DNA of 64,000 nucleotides, taken from NCBI GenBank assembly GCA_902825945.1, contig CADECY010000001.1:1-64000 (forward strand). The letters are read 5' to 3'. Numbering within the stretch: position 1 is the stretch's first letter; every line of letters starts with the position of its first letter. Of the stretch, positions 53,378 through 62,213 are shown piece after piece. The notes beneath the pieces are model-generated. The model saw only the letters and a program-made list of their open reading frames with translations. It was not told where the DNA came from and searched no databases. The translations under genes were made by a program, and so were the position numbers. Origin of the DNA: an uncultured Acidobacteriota bacterium. GTDB lineage: Bacteria > Acidobacteriota > Terriglobia > Bryobacterales > Bryobacteraceae.

Positions 53378-54694
53378 ATGAAGCGACTTCTCCCCTTCCT
53401 TCTCTTCGCCGCAGCCACCGCGCGGGCGGAATGGAACGCCGGCGTGGCACGGGTAGACATTACTCCCACCGAGCCTATCTGGATGGCGGGCTACGGCAAC
53501 CGGACCAAGCCATCGGAAGGCGTCCGTCAGAAGATCTGGGTGAAGGCGCTCGCGCTCGACGATGGCGCCGGAGCTCGCGCCGTGCTCGTCACCTCCGACC
53601 TGCTCGGCTTCGAACGCGATATGGCGGAGATCGTCACCCAGCGCGCGAAGCAAAAGTACGGGCTCGAACGGCGTCAGATCGCGATCAACTCCTCGCATAC
53701 GCACAGCGGACCGGTGACCGGTATGGTGCTGCGCCCGGCGTATCCGATCGGTCCGGAGCACGAGCCGGCAATCCAGCGCTACACCACAAAGCTGCTCGAC
53801 CAGGTGGTGGATGTCATCGGCGCCGCGCTCGAGGACCTGAAGCCCGCCACGCTGACTTTCGGCCAAGGCAACCTCGGATTCGCCACCAACCGCCGCCGTA
53901 CGGTTCTCCGCCACCAGCCCGGACCCGTCGATCAAGACGTCCCCGTGCTCGCCGTGAAGAGCGGATCAGCCACTCGCGCGATCGTGTTCGGATACGCCTG
54001 CCATGCGACCGCTCTTTCCGACTACCAGATCAATGGCGACTGGCCCGGATTCGCCCAAGCGGCAATCGAGAAGGACAACCCAGGCGCCACCGCGCTGTTC
54101 GTCACCGGCGCTGGCGCCGACTCCAATCCGCTGCCCCGCCGCACAGTGGAACTCGCCGAGCACTATGGGATGGTGACTGCGGAAGCCGTGGCCCAAGCAA
54201 TGAAAGGGAAAATGGGCACGGTCAACGGGCCATTACGCACCGCGTTCGATACGATTGACCTCCTCTTCACCGATATCCCGGACCGCGCCGAACTCGAGCG
54301 CCGCATCGCGACCGCCGATCCGGCCGCCAAGCGCCACGCCCAGTTCCTGCTGAAGCGGATGACCCCCAGCGGAAAGCTCTGGGACCGCCACCCGTATCCC
54401 ATCCAGGTGTGGAAGCTCGGAGATTTGAAGATGATCATCCTCGGCGGCGAACTAGTGGTCGACTATTCGCTTCGCCTGAAGGCCCAATACGGCTGGGCCG
54501 ACACTTGGGTCGCCGGGTATTCGAATGACGTGTTCGCCTACATTCCGTCGGTGCGCGTGCTAAAGGAGGGCGGATACGAGGGCGGCGGCGCGATGATTCC
54601 CTACGGGCAGCCGGGACCGTTCCACCCGGCCGTGGAGGAATCGATCATGGACAAGATCGAGCGCCTGATGAAGTCGCTCCCGGCGCGGCGGTAA
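53378..54694 (+). CDS. Exported neutral/alkaline ceramidase-family protein
   Basis: 438 residues with signal peptide (MKRLLPFLLFAAATARA). The N-terminal neutral-ceramidase fold is recognisable: AGVARVDITPTEPIWMAGYG, SDLLGFERDM, INSSHTHSGP (zinc-site and active-site Ser region), FGYACHATALSDYQINGDWPG and FVTGAGADSNPLP. It lacks the separate C-terminal domain of larger ceramidases, as do many Acidobacteria and Planctomycetes members. It may hydrolyse an amide in sphingolipid-like or other lipids; true substrate unknown. Confidence 0.85.
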   Translation: MKRLLPFLLFAAATARAEWNAGVARVDITPTEPIWMAGYGNRTKPSEGVRQKIWVKALALDDGAGARAVLVTSDLLGFERDMAEIVTQRAKQKYGLERRQIAINSSHTHSGPVTGMVLRPAYPIGPEHEPAIQRYTTKLLDQVVDVIGAALEDLKPATLTFGQGNLGFATNRRRTVLRHQPGPVDQDVPVLAVKSGSATRAIVFGYACHATALSDYQINGDWPGFAQAAIEKDNPGATALFVTGAGADSNPLPRRTVELAEHYGMVTAEAVAQAMKGKMGTVNGPLRTAFDTIDLLFTDIPDRAELERRIATADPAAKRHAQFLLKRMTPSGKLWDRHPYPIQVWKLGDLKMIILGGELVVDYSLRLKAQYGWADTWVAGYSNDVFAYIPSVRVLKEGGYEGGGAMIPYGQPGPFHPAVEESIMDKIERLMKSLPARR

Positions 54695-54921
54695 CTTCGC
54701 GATACGCGCAATTTCCGGTGCGGCGATACGCCTCCTGATCCCGGTCCACCTGGAGACCGTTCTGTAGCGCAATTCATCGCCGAATGCGCCTCACCACCCC
54801 CGTTCGGGTGATTATCCCCCTAAAGTGCCTGGGGTGAAATGCTAAATCCTGGTGACAAATGTTGCATCCGATAGGGCGAATGTGTTCTTTTTGAGAGACA
54901 GAGGGGTCCTACGAGGTGAAA

Positions 54922-57900
54922 ATGAAGGTCCAACACGTCCTGGCCCTAACTGGGCTGCTTTCCGCCACTGTTTCCATCGCGTCCGCCCAAATCACTGGCG
55001 ATGTTCGCGGGACGGTGACCGACAATTCCGGCGGAACCGTCCCGGCCGCCAAAGTGACATTGAAGAGCCTGGGAAGCGGTGAAACCCGGGCTGCCGGCGT
55101 TGCCGCCGACGGCGGGTTCAGCTTCCCGCTGCTGAAAATCGGCATGTATGAGATCCGAGCGGAGGCGGCGGGCTTCCGGGCGACAATCACGCAGGCCGAG
55201 GTAAAGGCGGGTGAAATTGCGACGGCCAAGATGGTGCTCGAGGTAGGCCAAGTGACCGAAGCGGTCACGGTGACCGATGCCGTGGCGACACTCGACACCC
55301 AGAACTCACAGATCCAGCGGGCGATTACGGGTACGGCGCTCATGGACATTCCGGTAAATCGGAATCCGAACCTGTTTGTTCTCACGATGCCGGGTGTGGC
55401 TCCCGTGACGTCCAACAATTCATTCCTCAGTTCCGGTTCGTTCAATTCGAATGGCGGCCGGGGACGCGGGAACAATATCACGGTCGATGGAGTCACGACC
55501 ACGGACGTCTCGACAACCGGCACAGGTGGGGCATTGACACCCCTGATCTTCCAGACACTGGCGGAAGTCAAAGTCATTACGAACAACTTCAGCGCCGAAT
55601 ACGGCCGGAATTCTTCCGCCCAGGCCCTCTACTTGACCAAGAGCGGTACGAACTCGCTCCACGGAGAATTGTTCGAGTATTTTCAGAACGACAAACTCAA
55701 TGCCCGTCCATTCTTCGACACCACCGGCAAAACCAACATCGTTCGATACAACCAGTACGGCTTCGAAGTGGGTGGGCCCGCCTTCATCCCCAAACTCTTC
55801 GACGGACGCAACCGCGCATTCTTCCACGCGGCCTACGAAGCGCAGAAGCAGCGCGGCGCTGGCGCGACGCGGATCGCGCGTGTGCCCCGGCCGGATCAGG
55901 TGGCGGCGGTGACTGATCCCACCGCACGTGCCATCTTGCAGCAGTACAGGGTACCCACCGATCCTTCTGGCCAGCTCGGTTCGGCGGCGCCCAATACGAC
56001 TGACCTTTGGAAGGTCAACCTCCGGGGCGACTTCGTGCTTTCGAGCCGCGACAATGTCTGGGTCCGTTACAATACGGCGTCACAAATCTCCCAGGCAACG
56101 AATTTGACGTTCGTGGGCAGCAACCTTCCCGGCTTCGGCGCATCGAATCAAGGCAAGCCCCGTCAGGCGATTGCCGCGCACACTCATACGTTTGGTGCGT
56201 CGGCTGTGAACGAGTTCCGGTTCGGATTCGGCCAAAGCGATGCCGCATTTCCGATCGACACCCCTTATCCGCTGGGAGCGCGGGTCATCTTCGCCGATGC
56301 GCAGGTGACGAGCCTCGGTGTCTGGGAGGGGTTGCCACAGGGCCGTGAGCAAAGAACCTACGAGTTCAATGACAACTTCTCCCTGGTGCGAGGTAGGCAC
56401 AACTTCAAGATGGGCGGGCAATACTTTTACCTGGAAGCCGACAGCGTGCTCGACTCCCTTCAGCGCCCCACCCTTACCTTCGCCACGTTCGCCGATTTCG
56501 CCAACGGCGTTCCGACGCAATGGCAGCAGCGCTTCGGCCCCTCGGCCCGCGCCAACCGGGTCAAGAACATCTTCGGCTATTTCCAAGACGATTGGAAGGT
56601 GCGCCGGAATCTCACGGTCAATATCGGCATGCGGCTCGAGTGGGCCGGCGGTCCGACCGAGGCGAACGGGCGCATCTCGAATCTGAACCTTCGGAACACG
56701 CAATCATTCGGAGCGGCGGGAAGCGGGGTGCTCGGTCTGCTCGAACTGGGCAAGCCGAGTTTCGAATCGAACTCCAACTGGGGGCCGCGGATCGGGTTCG
56801 CCTGGACGCCTGGAGGCAGTCAGAAGACCGTCGTTCGCGGTGGCTACGGAATCGCCTACGACTTCGTCTTCCTCAACCCGATCACCAACCAACGCACGCT
56901 GCCTCCGCTCATCATCACAGGAACGTTGACGGGCGCGGCCAGCTTCGCCGGTTCGAATTCGTTGTCGAATCTGGTCGCCGGAACCGCCCAGATTCAGCGT
57001 GATACCGCGGCGCAAGTCGGCAATCTCTCCCAGACCACGCGGAATTTCGGCGCGGTCTCGCCAGCGATCGACTTCGGACTTGCGAATCCGCAGGTCCATC
57101 AGTTCAGCTTCGGAGTTCAGCGGGAATTCCTGGGTGGCTGGGTTGGGAAGGCCGGCTATGTGGGGACCAAGGGAAATTACCTGCCGCGGACGCGTGACAT
57201 CAACCCGGTGGCCGCTCCGGCCCGGCCCGCGGCGAATCTTGCCGACGAGACCGCACGCCTCGGCGAGTTTCAAACCCAGTTTCAACGGCTGAACGGCGGA
57301 CTGACGGCACAGAGCAACCGGCTCGACCCTCGCTATAACCTCGTGGCCCTCGTCGATTCCTCGGCGAATTCGAACTACCACTCGGCGCAGTTTGAGGTGA
57401 TGCGCCGCGTCAAGGGTATGCTTTTCAGTGCTGCCTACACATTCGCGAAGTCAATCGACGACGGATCGGATGTGCTCGGGGTGTTGATCAACGATAGCAG
57501 CAACCAGCAGAATCCGTTCAACAACAAGGACAATCGCGCTGTCTCGCAGTTCGATCTCCAGCAGCGGGTCGTGTTCACGCACAACTGGGAATTGCCCTGG
57601 GGAAAGGGACACTCGAACTGGATGGTCGGCAAGGTGCTGGCAGGGTGGGGATTCTCCGGCATCACCAGCTTCCGTTCTGGCTTCCCCGTCACGCTCGAAG
57701 CCGGGCCTCGAAGGGGCCTGACACCCATCAGCGTTCTGGGCGCGGGTGCGAGCATCCGGCCCAATGTCACCGGTCCGGTGACGATCAATTGGCGGCCTGC
57801 GCGCTCCCAAGGCGCTCCCGCCGGCACCGTCAACCCAGACACCTTTCAAGCGGTGTCGGCGTACGCAAATTCACTCGGCCTGACACAGCCGCTCCTCGGA

Positions 57901-58149
57901 AACTTCGGAACCCTGGGACGAAATACGCACCGATTGAACGGCGAGCGCAACTTCGACTGGAACCTATACAAAAACTTCAACGTGACGGAGGGCCGCTACA
58001 TTCAGTTCCGCGCGGAGTTCTACAACACGTTTAACAACACCGCGTTCCAGGACGTCAGCCGCGTGATCACGCAGACCGACTTCGGCCAATACACCACTGT
58101 CGCGCAGAACGCGCGCAATATCCAACTCGGCCTGCGGTTCGTGTTCTGA
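54922..58149 (+). CDS. TonB-dependent receptor, Oar-like, with N-terminal carboxypeptidase-regulatory domain
   Basis: About 1075 residues. Signal peptide MKVQHVLALTGLLSATVSIA, carboxypeptidase-regulatory domain about 24-108 (GTVTDNSGGTVPAAKVTL, GMYEIRAEAAGF), plug about 115-235 (NITVDGVTTTDVS, VITNNFSAEYGR) and a large barrel ending LGLRFVF. ATG at 54922 is preferred because ACGAGG lies five bases before it; the GTG at 54916 overlaps that site. Same architecture as the receptor at the left end but diverged in sequence. The 227-base leader after the ceramidase gene holds a small hairpin (CACCC/GGGTG near 54790-54810) and no clear promoter. Six bases separate its stop from the convergent holA stop. 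Confidence 0.9.
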   Translation: MKVQHVLALTGLLSATVSIASAQITGDVRGTVTDNSGGTVPAAKVTLKSLGSGETRAAGVAADGGFSFPLLKIGMYEIRAEAAGFRATITQAEVKAGEIATAKMVLEVGQVTEAVTVTDAVATLDTQNSQIQRAITGTALMDIPVNRNPNLFVLTMPGVAPVTSNNSFLSSGSFNSNGGRGRGNNITVDGVTTTDVSTTGTGGALTPLIFQTLAEVKVITNNFSAEYGRNSSAQALYLTKSGTNSLHGELFEYFQNDKLNARPFFDTTGKTNIVRYNQYGFEVGGPAFIPKLFDGRNRAFFHAAYEAQKQRGAGATRIARVPRPDQVAAVTDPTARAILQQYRVPTDPSGQLGSAAPNTTDLWKVNLRGDFVLSSRDNVWVRYNTASQISQATNLTFVGSNLPGFGASNQGKPRQAIAAHTHTFGASAVNEFRFGFGQSDAAFPIDTPYPLGARVIFADAQVTSLGVWEGLPQGREQRTYEFNDNFSLVRGRHNFKMGGQYFYLEADSVLDSLQRPTLTFATFADFANGVPTQWQQRFGPSARANRVKNIFGYFQDDWKVRRNLTVNIGMRLEWAGGPTEANGRISNLNLRNTQSFGAAGSGVLGLLELGKPSFESNSNWGPRIGFAWTPGGSQKTVVRGGYGIAYDFVFLNPITNQRTLPPLIITGTLTGAASFAGSNSLSNLVAGTAQIQRDTAAQVGNLSQTTRNFGAVSPAIDFGLANPQVHQFSFGVQREFLGGWVGKAGYVGTKGNYLPRTRDINPVAAPARPAANLADETARLGEFQTQFQRLNGGLTAQSNRLDPRYNLVALVDSSANSNYHSAQFEVMRRVKGMLFSAAYTFAKSIDDGSDVLGVLINDSSNQQNPFNNKDNRAVSQFDLQQRVVFTHNWELPWGKGHSNWMVGKVLAGWGFSGITSFRSGFPVTLEAGPRRGLTPISVLGAGASIRPNVTGPVTINWRPARSQGAPAGTVNPDTFQAVSAYANSLGLTQPLLGNFGTLGRNTHRLNGERNFDWNLYKNFNVTEGRYIQFRAEFYNTFNNTAFQDVSRVITQTDFGQYTTVAQNARNIQLGLRFVF

Positions 58150-58155
58150 TCCTCG

Positions 58156-59241
58156 CTACCCGGCGAGCGTCATCACGAACTGCTCCATGATGACCTTGTC
58201 GTCGGGCCGGATGTCCTTCAACGTCCGGTCCGCCTCGGCCATCTTCTTCAACGCGCTCCGGATCTGCGTATCCGAGAGCGCGTTGACCGTTTGCAGAATC
58301 TGCTCGGCGCGCGACGGCCACATCGCCACGCCCATCTTCTGAAAGTGCCCCTGGATCTGCATCGCGCTCCGCAGTCCGGCTTCCTTGGCCACCAGTGCCT
58401 GGCGGAACTGCGATGCCAGGAACTGCAGCGCGAGTGGAAGATACTCGCCCTCGCGGACCAGCGTGTCAATCAGCCCGAGCGCCTTGGCCCGTTCGTTCCG
58501 CCCCAGCGCCGCCACCAGCGCGAAGATGGTCGCCGACTGCGCTTGCGGAACGAGCCGTGCGATGTCGGCCTCGGTGATCGTTCCGCCGCGTCCCGCGAAT
58601 AGCGCGAGCTTTTCGATCTCGGTCGCGACCTTGCCCGCCGATCCGCCCGTCGCCTCAACGAGCAGGCTGATCTCGGCCGCTCCGATCTTCAGTTCGTGCT
58701 TCTTCGCTAGGTCCTGCGCGATCCGCCTCACCTCGGCCGTCGAGATCCGCGGAAACTCCACCACGTTCGACACCGGCGCGTAGAATTTGCGCACGCGCTC
58801 GATCTTGGCTTTATCGTCTCCATCGAACTCGAAGCGCGCCGAATCGAAGACCACTACCGTGTCGGGCGCAGGATTGCGCAGGTACGCCGAGATCGACTCC
58901 GCCGCGCCGCCGGCCTTGGTGTCGGCCTTCGGCTTTTCGTCGCCGTCGCTTTCCTCGGCCGCCGCCGCGCGCCCCTTCGGCAACGCTCCCTCCGCCCGTG
59001 AGGCCCAGATCACCCGGCGCGGCGCGAACATCGAGATCGAACGCGCGTCATCGATCACCGCCGCGACGGTCATCTCGTCGAGATCGTGGCGGATGTAGCC
59101 TTCCTCGCGCTCCTCGCGCGCGAGCAGCCGATCGAGCAGCGCCGATCGGCAGATGTCGCGGTGGAACGTTTCCGGTCCGAGAAAAAGGTAGACAGGAGCG
59201 GGCTGCTTCTTGATCTGCGTGAGGAACTGGTCGGGCGTCAC
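58156..59241 (-). CDS. holA: DNA polymerase III delta subunit
   Basis: 361 residues. Clamp-loader subunit that opens the beta clamp. VYLFLGPETFHRDICRSALL at the start, SMFAPRRVIWASRAEG, KKHELKIGAAEISLLVEATG, IEKLALFAGRGGTITEADI and LPLALQFLASQFRQAL match HolA. An acidic/Lys-rich insert (EESDGDEKPKADTKAGG, about 98-114) is unusual. GTG start at 59241 lies one base after the lptE stop. The lptE-holA order is typical. Confidence 0.93.
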   Translation of the reverse strand: MTPDQFLTQIKKQPAPVYLFLGPETFHRDICRSALLDRLLAREEREEGYIRHDLDEMTVAAVIDDARSISMFAPRRVIWASRAEGALPKGRAAAAEESDGDEKPKADTKAGGAAESISAYLRNPAPDTVVVFDSARFEFDGDDKAKIERVRKFYAPVSNVVEFPRISTAEVRRIAQDLAKKHELKIGAAEISLLVEATGGSAGKVATEIEKLALFAGRGGTITEADIARLVPQAQSATIFALVAALGRNERAKALGLIDTLVREGEYLPLALQFLASQFRQALVAKEAGLRSAMQIQGHFQKMGVAMWPSRAEQILQTVNALSDTQIRSALKKMAEADRTLKDIRPDDKVIMEQFVMTLAG

Positions 59242-59242
59242 G

Positions 59243-59767
59243 TTAGAAATTCTCCAGAATCGCGCTGACGAGCGAGCGCGCCACGTCCGCCGAAACGCGC
59301 TCGAGCGCCGGGCTGCTCTCGTCCAAGAAGGCACGCTGGTCGACGCTGATCTCGTAGCGCTGGCGCACCTCCATCGTGGGGCGTTCGAACAACACCTTGC
59401 CCGTGGCGCGCTCGGTGAGCCTTGCCTGCAGGATGGCGATCATCTGCACGCCGGAAGCGCGTCCGGTGACTGGATCGAACGTGGTCGGATACGTGTAGAT
59501 GTTCACGACTCCGCCCGTCAACACTGCGTCGGCCTGAGTTGCTTCGGGAATCACTTGATAGCGGGTGCGCCGGATGAACTCGCGAGTCAACGCGGCCGGC
59601 ACTCGCTCGGCGAGCCTGTGCTGCGCTGTGTTGTTGCCGAACGGCTGAATCGCGATCGTCTGGACCGTCTTCGGCAGCAGATCGGCCCGTCCGGCCACGT
59701 GATAGCCACAGCCGGAAAGGCCCAGCGACAGCGCTACGGCGCAAACGAAGGCAGGGCGGCTCGTCAC
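59243..59767 (-). CDS. lptE: LPS-assembly lipoprotein LptE
   Basis: 174 residues. Signal with lipobox LGLSGC, then GYHVAGRADLLPKTVQTIAI, FGNNTAQHRLAERVPAALTREFIRR, ADAVLTGGVVNIYTYP and a long C-terminal helix region, as in LptE/RlpB, the plug of LptD in the outer membrane. GTG start overlaps the upstream gene stop (GTGA). Supports a diderm envelope with lipopolysaccharide. Confidence 0.88.
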   Translation of the reverse strand: MTSRPAFVCAVALSLGLSGCGYHVAGRADLLPKTVQTIAIQPFGNNTAQHRLAERVPAALTREFIRRTRYQVIPEATQADAVLTGGVVNIYTYPTTFDPVTGRASGVQMIAILQARLTERATGKVLFERPTMEVRQRYEISVDQRAFLDESSPALERVSADVARSLVSAILENF

Positions 59768-60732
59768 CCTTCCAGGATAGCTTCCGCGACGGTGGCGGCG
59801 TTCAGCGCGCGCAGGCGGAAATTGTCGGCCACGATCCAAAACCAAGCCGCCCGCGGATTGTTCCGGTCGATCTCCACCGCACCCACCGCAATCGAATCCT
59901 GGCCCGCCATTCCGACCGGTGTCGGAGGATCGAGGCCGGGCCCACGATAGTCGATTGCCGCGTGCTCGCGCTTCATCGCCGAGACCAGTGTCGCGGGCAG
60001 CGGAGCTTCAGGGAACTCTACCCACAGGCTGATCGCACAGCCGTGCATCACCGAGGCGTGTGTCAAACGGCTCGACGGCATCGGCACCTGTGGGCTCGCG
60101 GCCAGGAAATCCGCCAGTTGCCGCCCGATCCGCTGCTCGATCGCCGCGAGATCCGCCTTCGCCTCCGCACCGTAACGCACCAACAGGTTAAAGGTGGCCT
60201 GCTCGTCGAAGACCGCTTTCTCCAGCCCCTTGAACGTCAGCAACTGCGTGGTCTGGGTCTGCATTTCGTCGATTCCGGCTCGGCCCCGTTCGCTGGCGGG
60301 CTCGAAGATCTGTGCCACCGCGCGCGTTACTGGGATCTGGGAATGGAGATGGCGCAGAAACGTTCCGAGCGCGATCGCCGCCGCATGCGGAACCGAGTAC
60401 ACAGCCGGCGGATCGCTTTCGAGCGAATTGCTCAGGTCGATGATCGCGGGCCGCGCGTCGCCCGCGTCGAGCGTTTCGCCCAGCATCTCGAGCGCTTTCG
60501 CGGTCGATTCGGGCAGACCCGCGAGAACGATCACTTCGGCCTCGGCGAGTGTGTCGCCGTCGAGCCCGGTCATCACCACCGGCTCGCCACCCTCTTGGGT
60601 CAGGATCGCTTCCTGCTCGCTGCCCACCAGCCTGATGCGGTGATCGGCGAGCTTTTCGCGAAACACGTCGCGCACGTCGGCGCCGAGAAGCGATTCGCCG
60701 CCCACCAGGGCAATGCCTTGCCGCTTTGCCAT
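59764..60732 (-). CDS. Aspartate-semialdehyde dehydrogenase-like protein lacking the catalytic cysteine
   Basis: 322 residues with the Asd/Usg-1 fold: N-terminal ALVGGESLLGADVRDVF, IDLSNSLESDPPAVYSVPHA, FEPASERGRAGIDEMQTQTTQLL and C-terminal WIVADNFRLRALNAATVAEAIL. Where active Asd has the catalytic Cys (for example NCTT), this protein has PHAAAIAL, and the only cysteine is in MHGCAISL. It therefore resembles Usg-1 paralogues and is probably not a dehydrogenase. Its stop overlaps the lptE start. Confidence 0.8.
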   Translation of the reverse strand: MAKRQGIALVGGESLLGADVRDVFREKLADHRIRLVGSEQEAILTQEGGEPVVMTGLDGDTLAEAEVIVLAGLPESTAKALEMLGETLDAGDARPAIIDLSNSLESDPPAVYSVPHAAAIALGTFLRHLHSQIPVTRAVAQIFEPASERGRAGIDEMQTQTTQLLTFKGLEKAVFDEQATFNLLVRYGAEAKADLAAIEQRIGRQLADFLAASPQVPMPSSRLTHASVMHGCAISLWVEFPEAPLPATLVSAMKREHAAIDYRGPGLDPPTPVGMAGQDSIAVGAVEIDRNNPRAAWFWIVADNFRLRALNAATVAEAILEG

Positions 60733-61605
60733 TTAGCTGTGCTGCACTTTCGGTTGCGGGTCGGGACGCCGTCTCACGCGCCGCTTGATGATTCCGCCCA
60801 GCCGGATCATCACACCGCTTCCGGCGTAAAAGGTGGCAATGCCGAGCAAGACGGGCTGGGAATAGTTCCAAACTAGGTATATCAACGTGCCGAAGCCGAT
60901 CACGGAAACGGGCGATTTCGGATTGACGTAGTTGAAGTCCTTGAAGCTGCGGTAACGCCAGGTACTCACCATCAGGAACGCCACGAAAGCGAGCAGCGCG
61001 GTCCAGGCCACCGTGTACGGCCAATACTGCAAGGGAGCCGAGTCGCAGGCGTAGACGATTGCCGCGATCACCGCCGCTCCCGCGGGAATCGGAAGCCCGA
61101 CGAAGTACTTGCGGTCGGGCCGGCCCGGATTCTTTGGCAACGGGTTGGTGGTGATGTTGAATCGAGCCAGCCGCGAGGCGCCGCACATCACGAACAGGAA
61201 GACGAAGAAGAAGCCAACCCGCTGGATCTGCTCGCGCAGGTGCGGATCCGTCGATGAGTCGAGGAAATGGAATCCCCACACCCAGGCAAGGATCGCCGGC
61301 GCGACACCGAACGCGATCACATCCGCCAGGGAATCGAGCTCGCGTCCGAAATCGGACGCGGTGTTGGTCATGCGGGCGATCTTGCCGTCCAGCCCGTCGA
61401 GCACGCTCGCCGCGCCGATCATCAACGCCGCTGCTTCCCAATGCGGATTGCGCCCGAGCACTCCTGTCGCCGCGAGCATCGCGCCCTGGAATGCCTTGGT
61501 GATCGCCAGGAACCCCAGGAAGAGGTTTCCGGCCGTGAACAACGACGGCAGGATGTAGGCCGCGCGCCGCGGCGGCCTGGGCGGATGATGAGTAGCCGAT
61601 GACAT
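60733..61605 (-). CDS. pssA: CDP-diacylglycerol-serine O-phosphatidyltransferase
   Basis: 290 residues, polytopic membrane enzyme making phosphatidylserine. CDP-alcohol phosphotransferase signature DGLDGKIARMTNTASDFGRELDSLAD (D-G-x2-A-R-x8-G-x3-D-x3-D type; given from about residue 71) is clear, with RYILPSLFTAGN-like start and six to eight helices. The start lies two bases after the psd stop, and the product feeds Psd. The first base follows the asd-like ATG with no gap. Confidence 0.95.
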   Translation of the reverse strand: MSSATHHPPRPPRRAAYILPSLFTAGNLFLGFLAITKAFQGAMLAATGVLGRNPHWEAAALMIGAASVLDGLDGKIARMTNTASDFGRELDSLADVIAFGVAPAILAWVWGFHFLDSSTDPHLREQIQRVGFFFVFLFVMCGASRLARFNITTNPLPKNPGRPDRKYFVGLPIPAGAAVIAAIVYACDSAPLQYWPYTVAWTALLAFVAFLMVSTWRYRSFKDFNYVNPKSPVSVIGFGTLIYLVWNYSQPVLLGIATFYAGSGVMIRLGGIIKRRVRRRPDPQPKVQHS

Positions 61606-61607
61606 GC

Positions 61608-62210
61608 TTAGCTCTTTCGCCGGGCAAGAATCGAAGATCCGGCGCTCACCCGGTCACCCGGTTTCACCCCGATCTCCCACTCTTTCCCGAATAGAATATC
61701 GACCCGCGAACTGAATTGTATGAGCCCGATTCGATCGCCCATGGCGACCTCGTCCCCGGGCCTCTTGTCGCAAATGACGCGGCGCGCCACCAGTCCCGCG
61801 ATTTGCGCGAAGGTGATCCGCACGCCGTCCGTGCCTTCCACCGTGATCAGATTCTGCTCGTTTTCGAGTGAAGCTTCGTCTTTCGACGCCACCAGGAACT
61901 TGCCCGGCTTGTATTCGACCTTGGTGATCTTGCCGGCAATCGGCGAGCGGTTGACATGCACGTCGATCGGGCTCATGAACACCGCCACGCGCGTGAGATC
62001 GCCTTCCTGGCGGATCATCACCACCTTGCCATCGGCCGGCGACACCGCGTGCGCGCCCTTCGGAATCTCCCGCTCCGGGTCTCGGAAGAACCATAGGAAG
62101 AATCCCGCCAGAACGAAGAACGGAACTCCGAACGCGGGCCGCGCCAAATAAGCCACCGCCGCGCCTCCCGCGAGACACGCCAGCGCGTAGTAGATTCCCG
62201 TGATGACCAT
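61608..62210 (-). CDS. psd: Phosphatidylserine decarboxylase (short form)
   Basis: 200 residues, converts phosphatidylserine to phosphatidylethanolamine at the membrane. A hydrophobic N-terminus (about 1-42), RDPEREIP, VSPADGKVV, VFMSPIDVHVNRSPI, ENEQNL and the autocleavage region IGLIQFSSRVDILF are seen. Most relatives have Gly-Ser at the cleavage site that yields the pyruvoyl group; here it reads Ser-Ser. Directly upstream of pssA in one operon. Confidence 0.93.
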   Translation of the reverse strand: MVITGIYYALACLAGGAAVAYLARPAFGVPFFVLAGFFLWFFRDPEREIPKGAHAVSPADGKVVMIRQEGDLTRVAVFMSPIDVHVNRSPIAGKITKVEYKPGKFLVASKDEASLENEQNLITVEGTDGVRITFAQIAGLVARRVICDKRPGDEVAMGDRIGLIQFSSRVDILFGKEWEIGVKPGDRVSAGSSILARRKS

Positions 62211-62213
62211 CGC

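Noticed and set aside
54850..54866. Sigma-54-like TGG...TTGCA upstream of the second Oar-like receptor
   Set aside because: The GG to GC distance is 11 bases instead of the strict 10.
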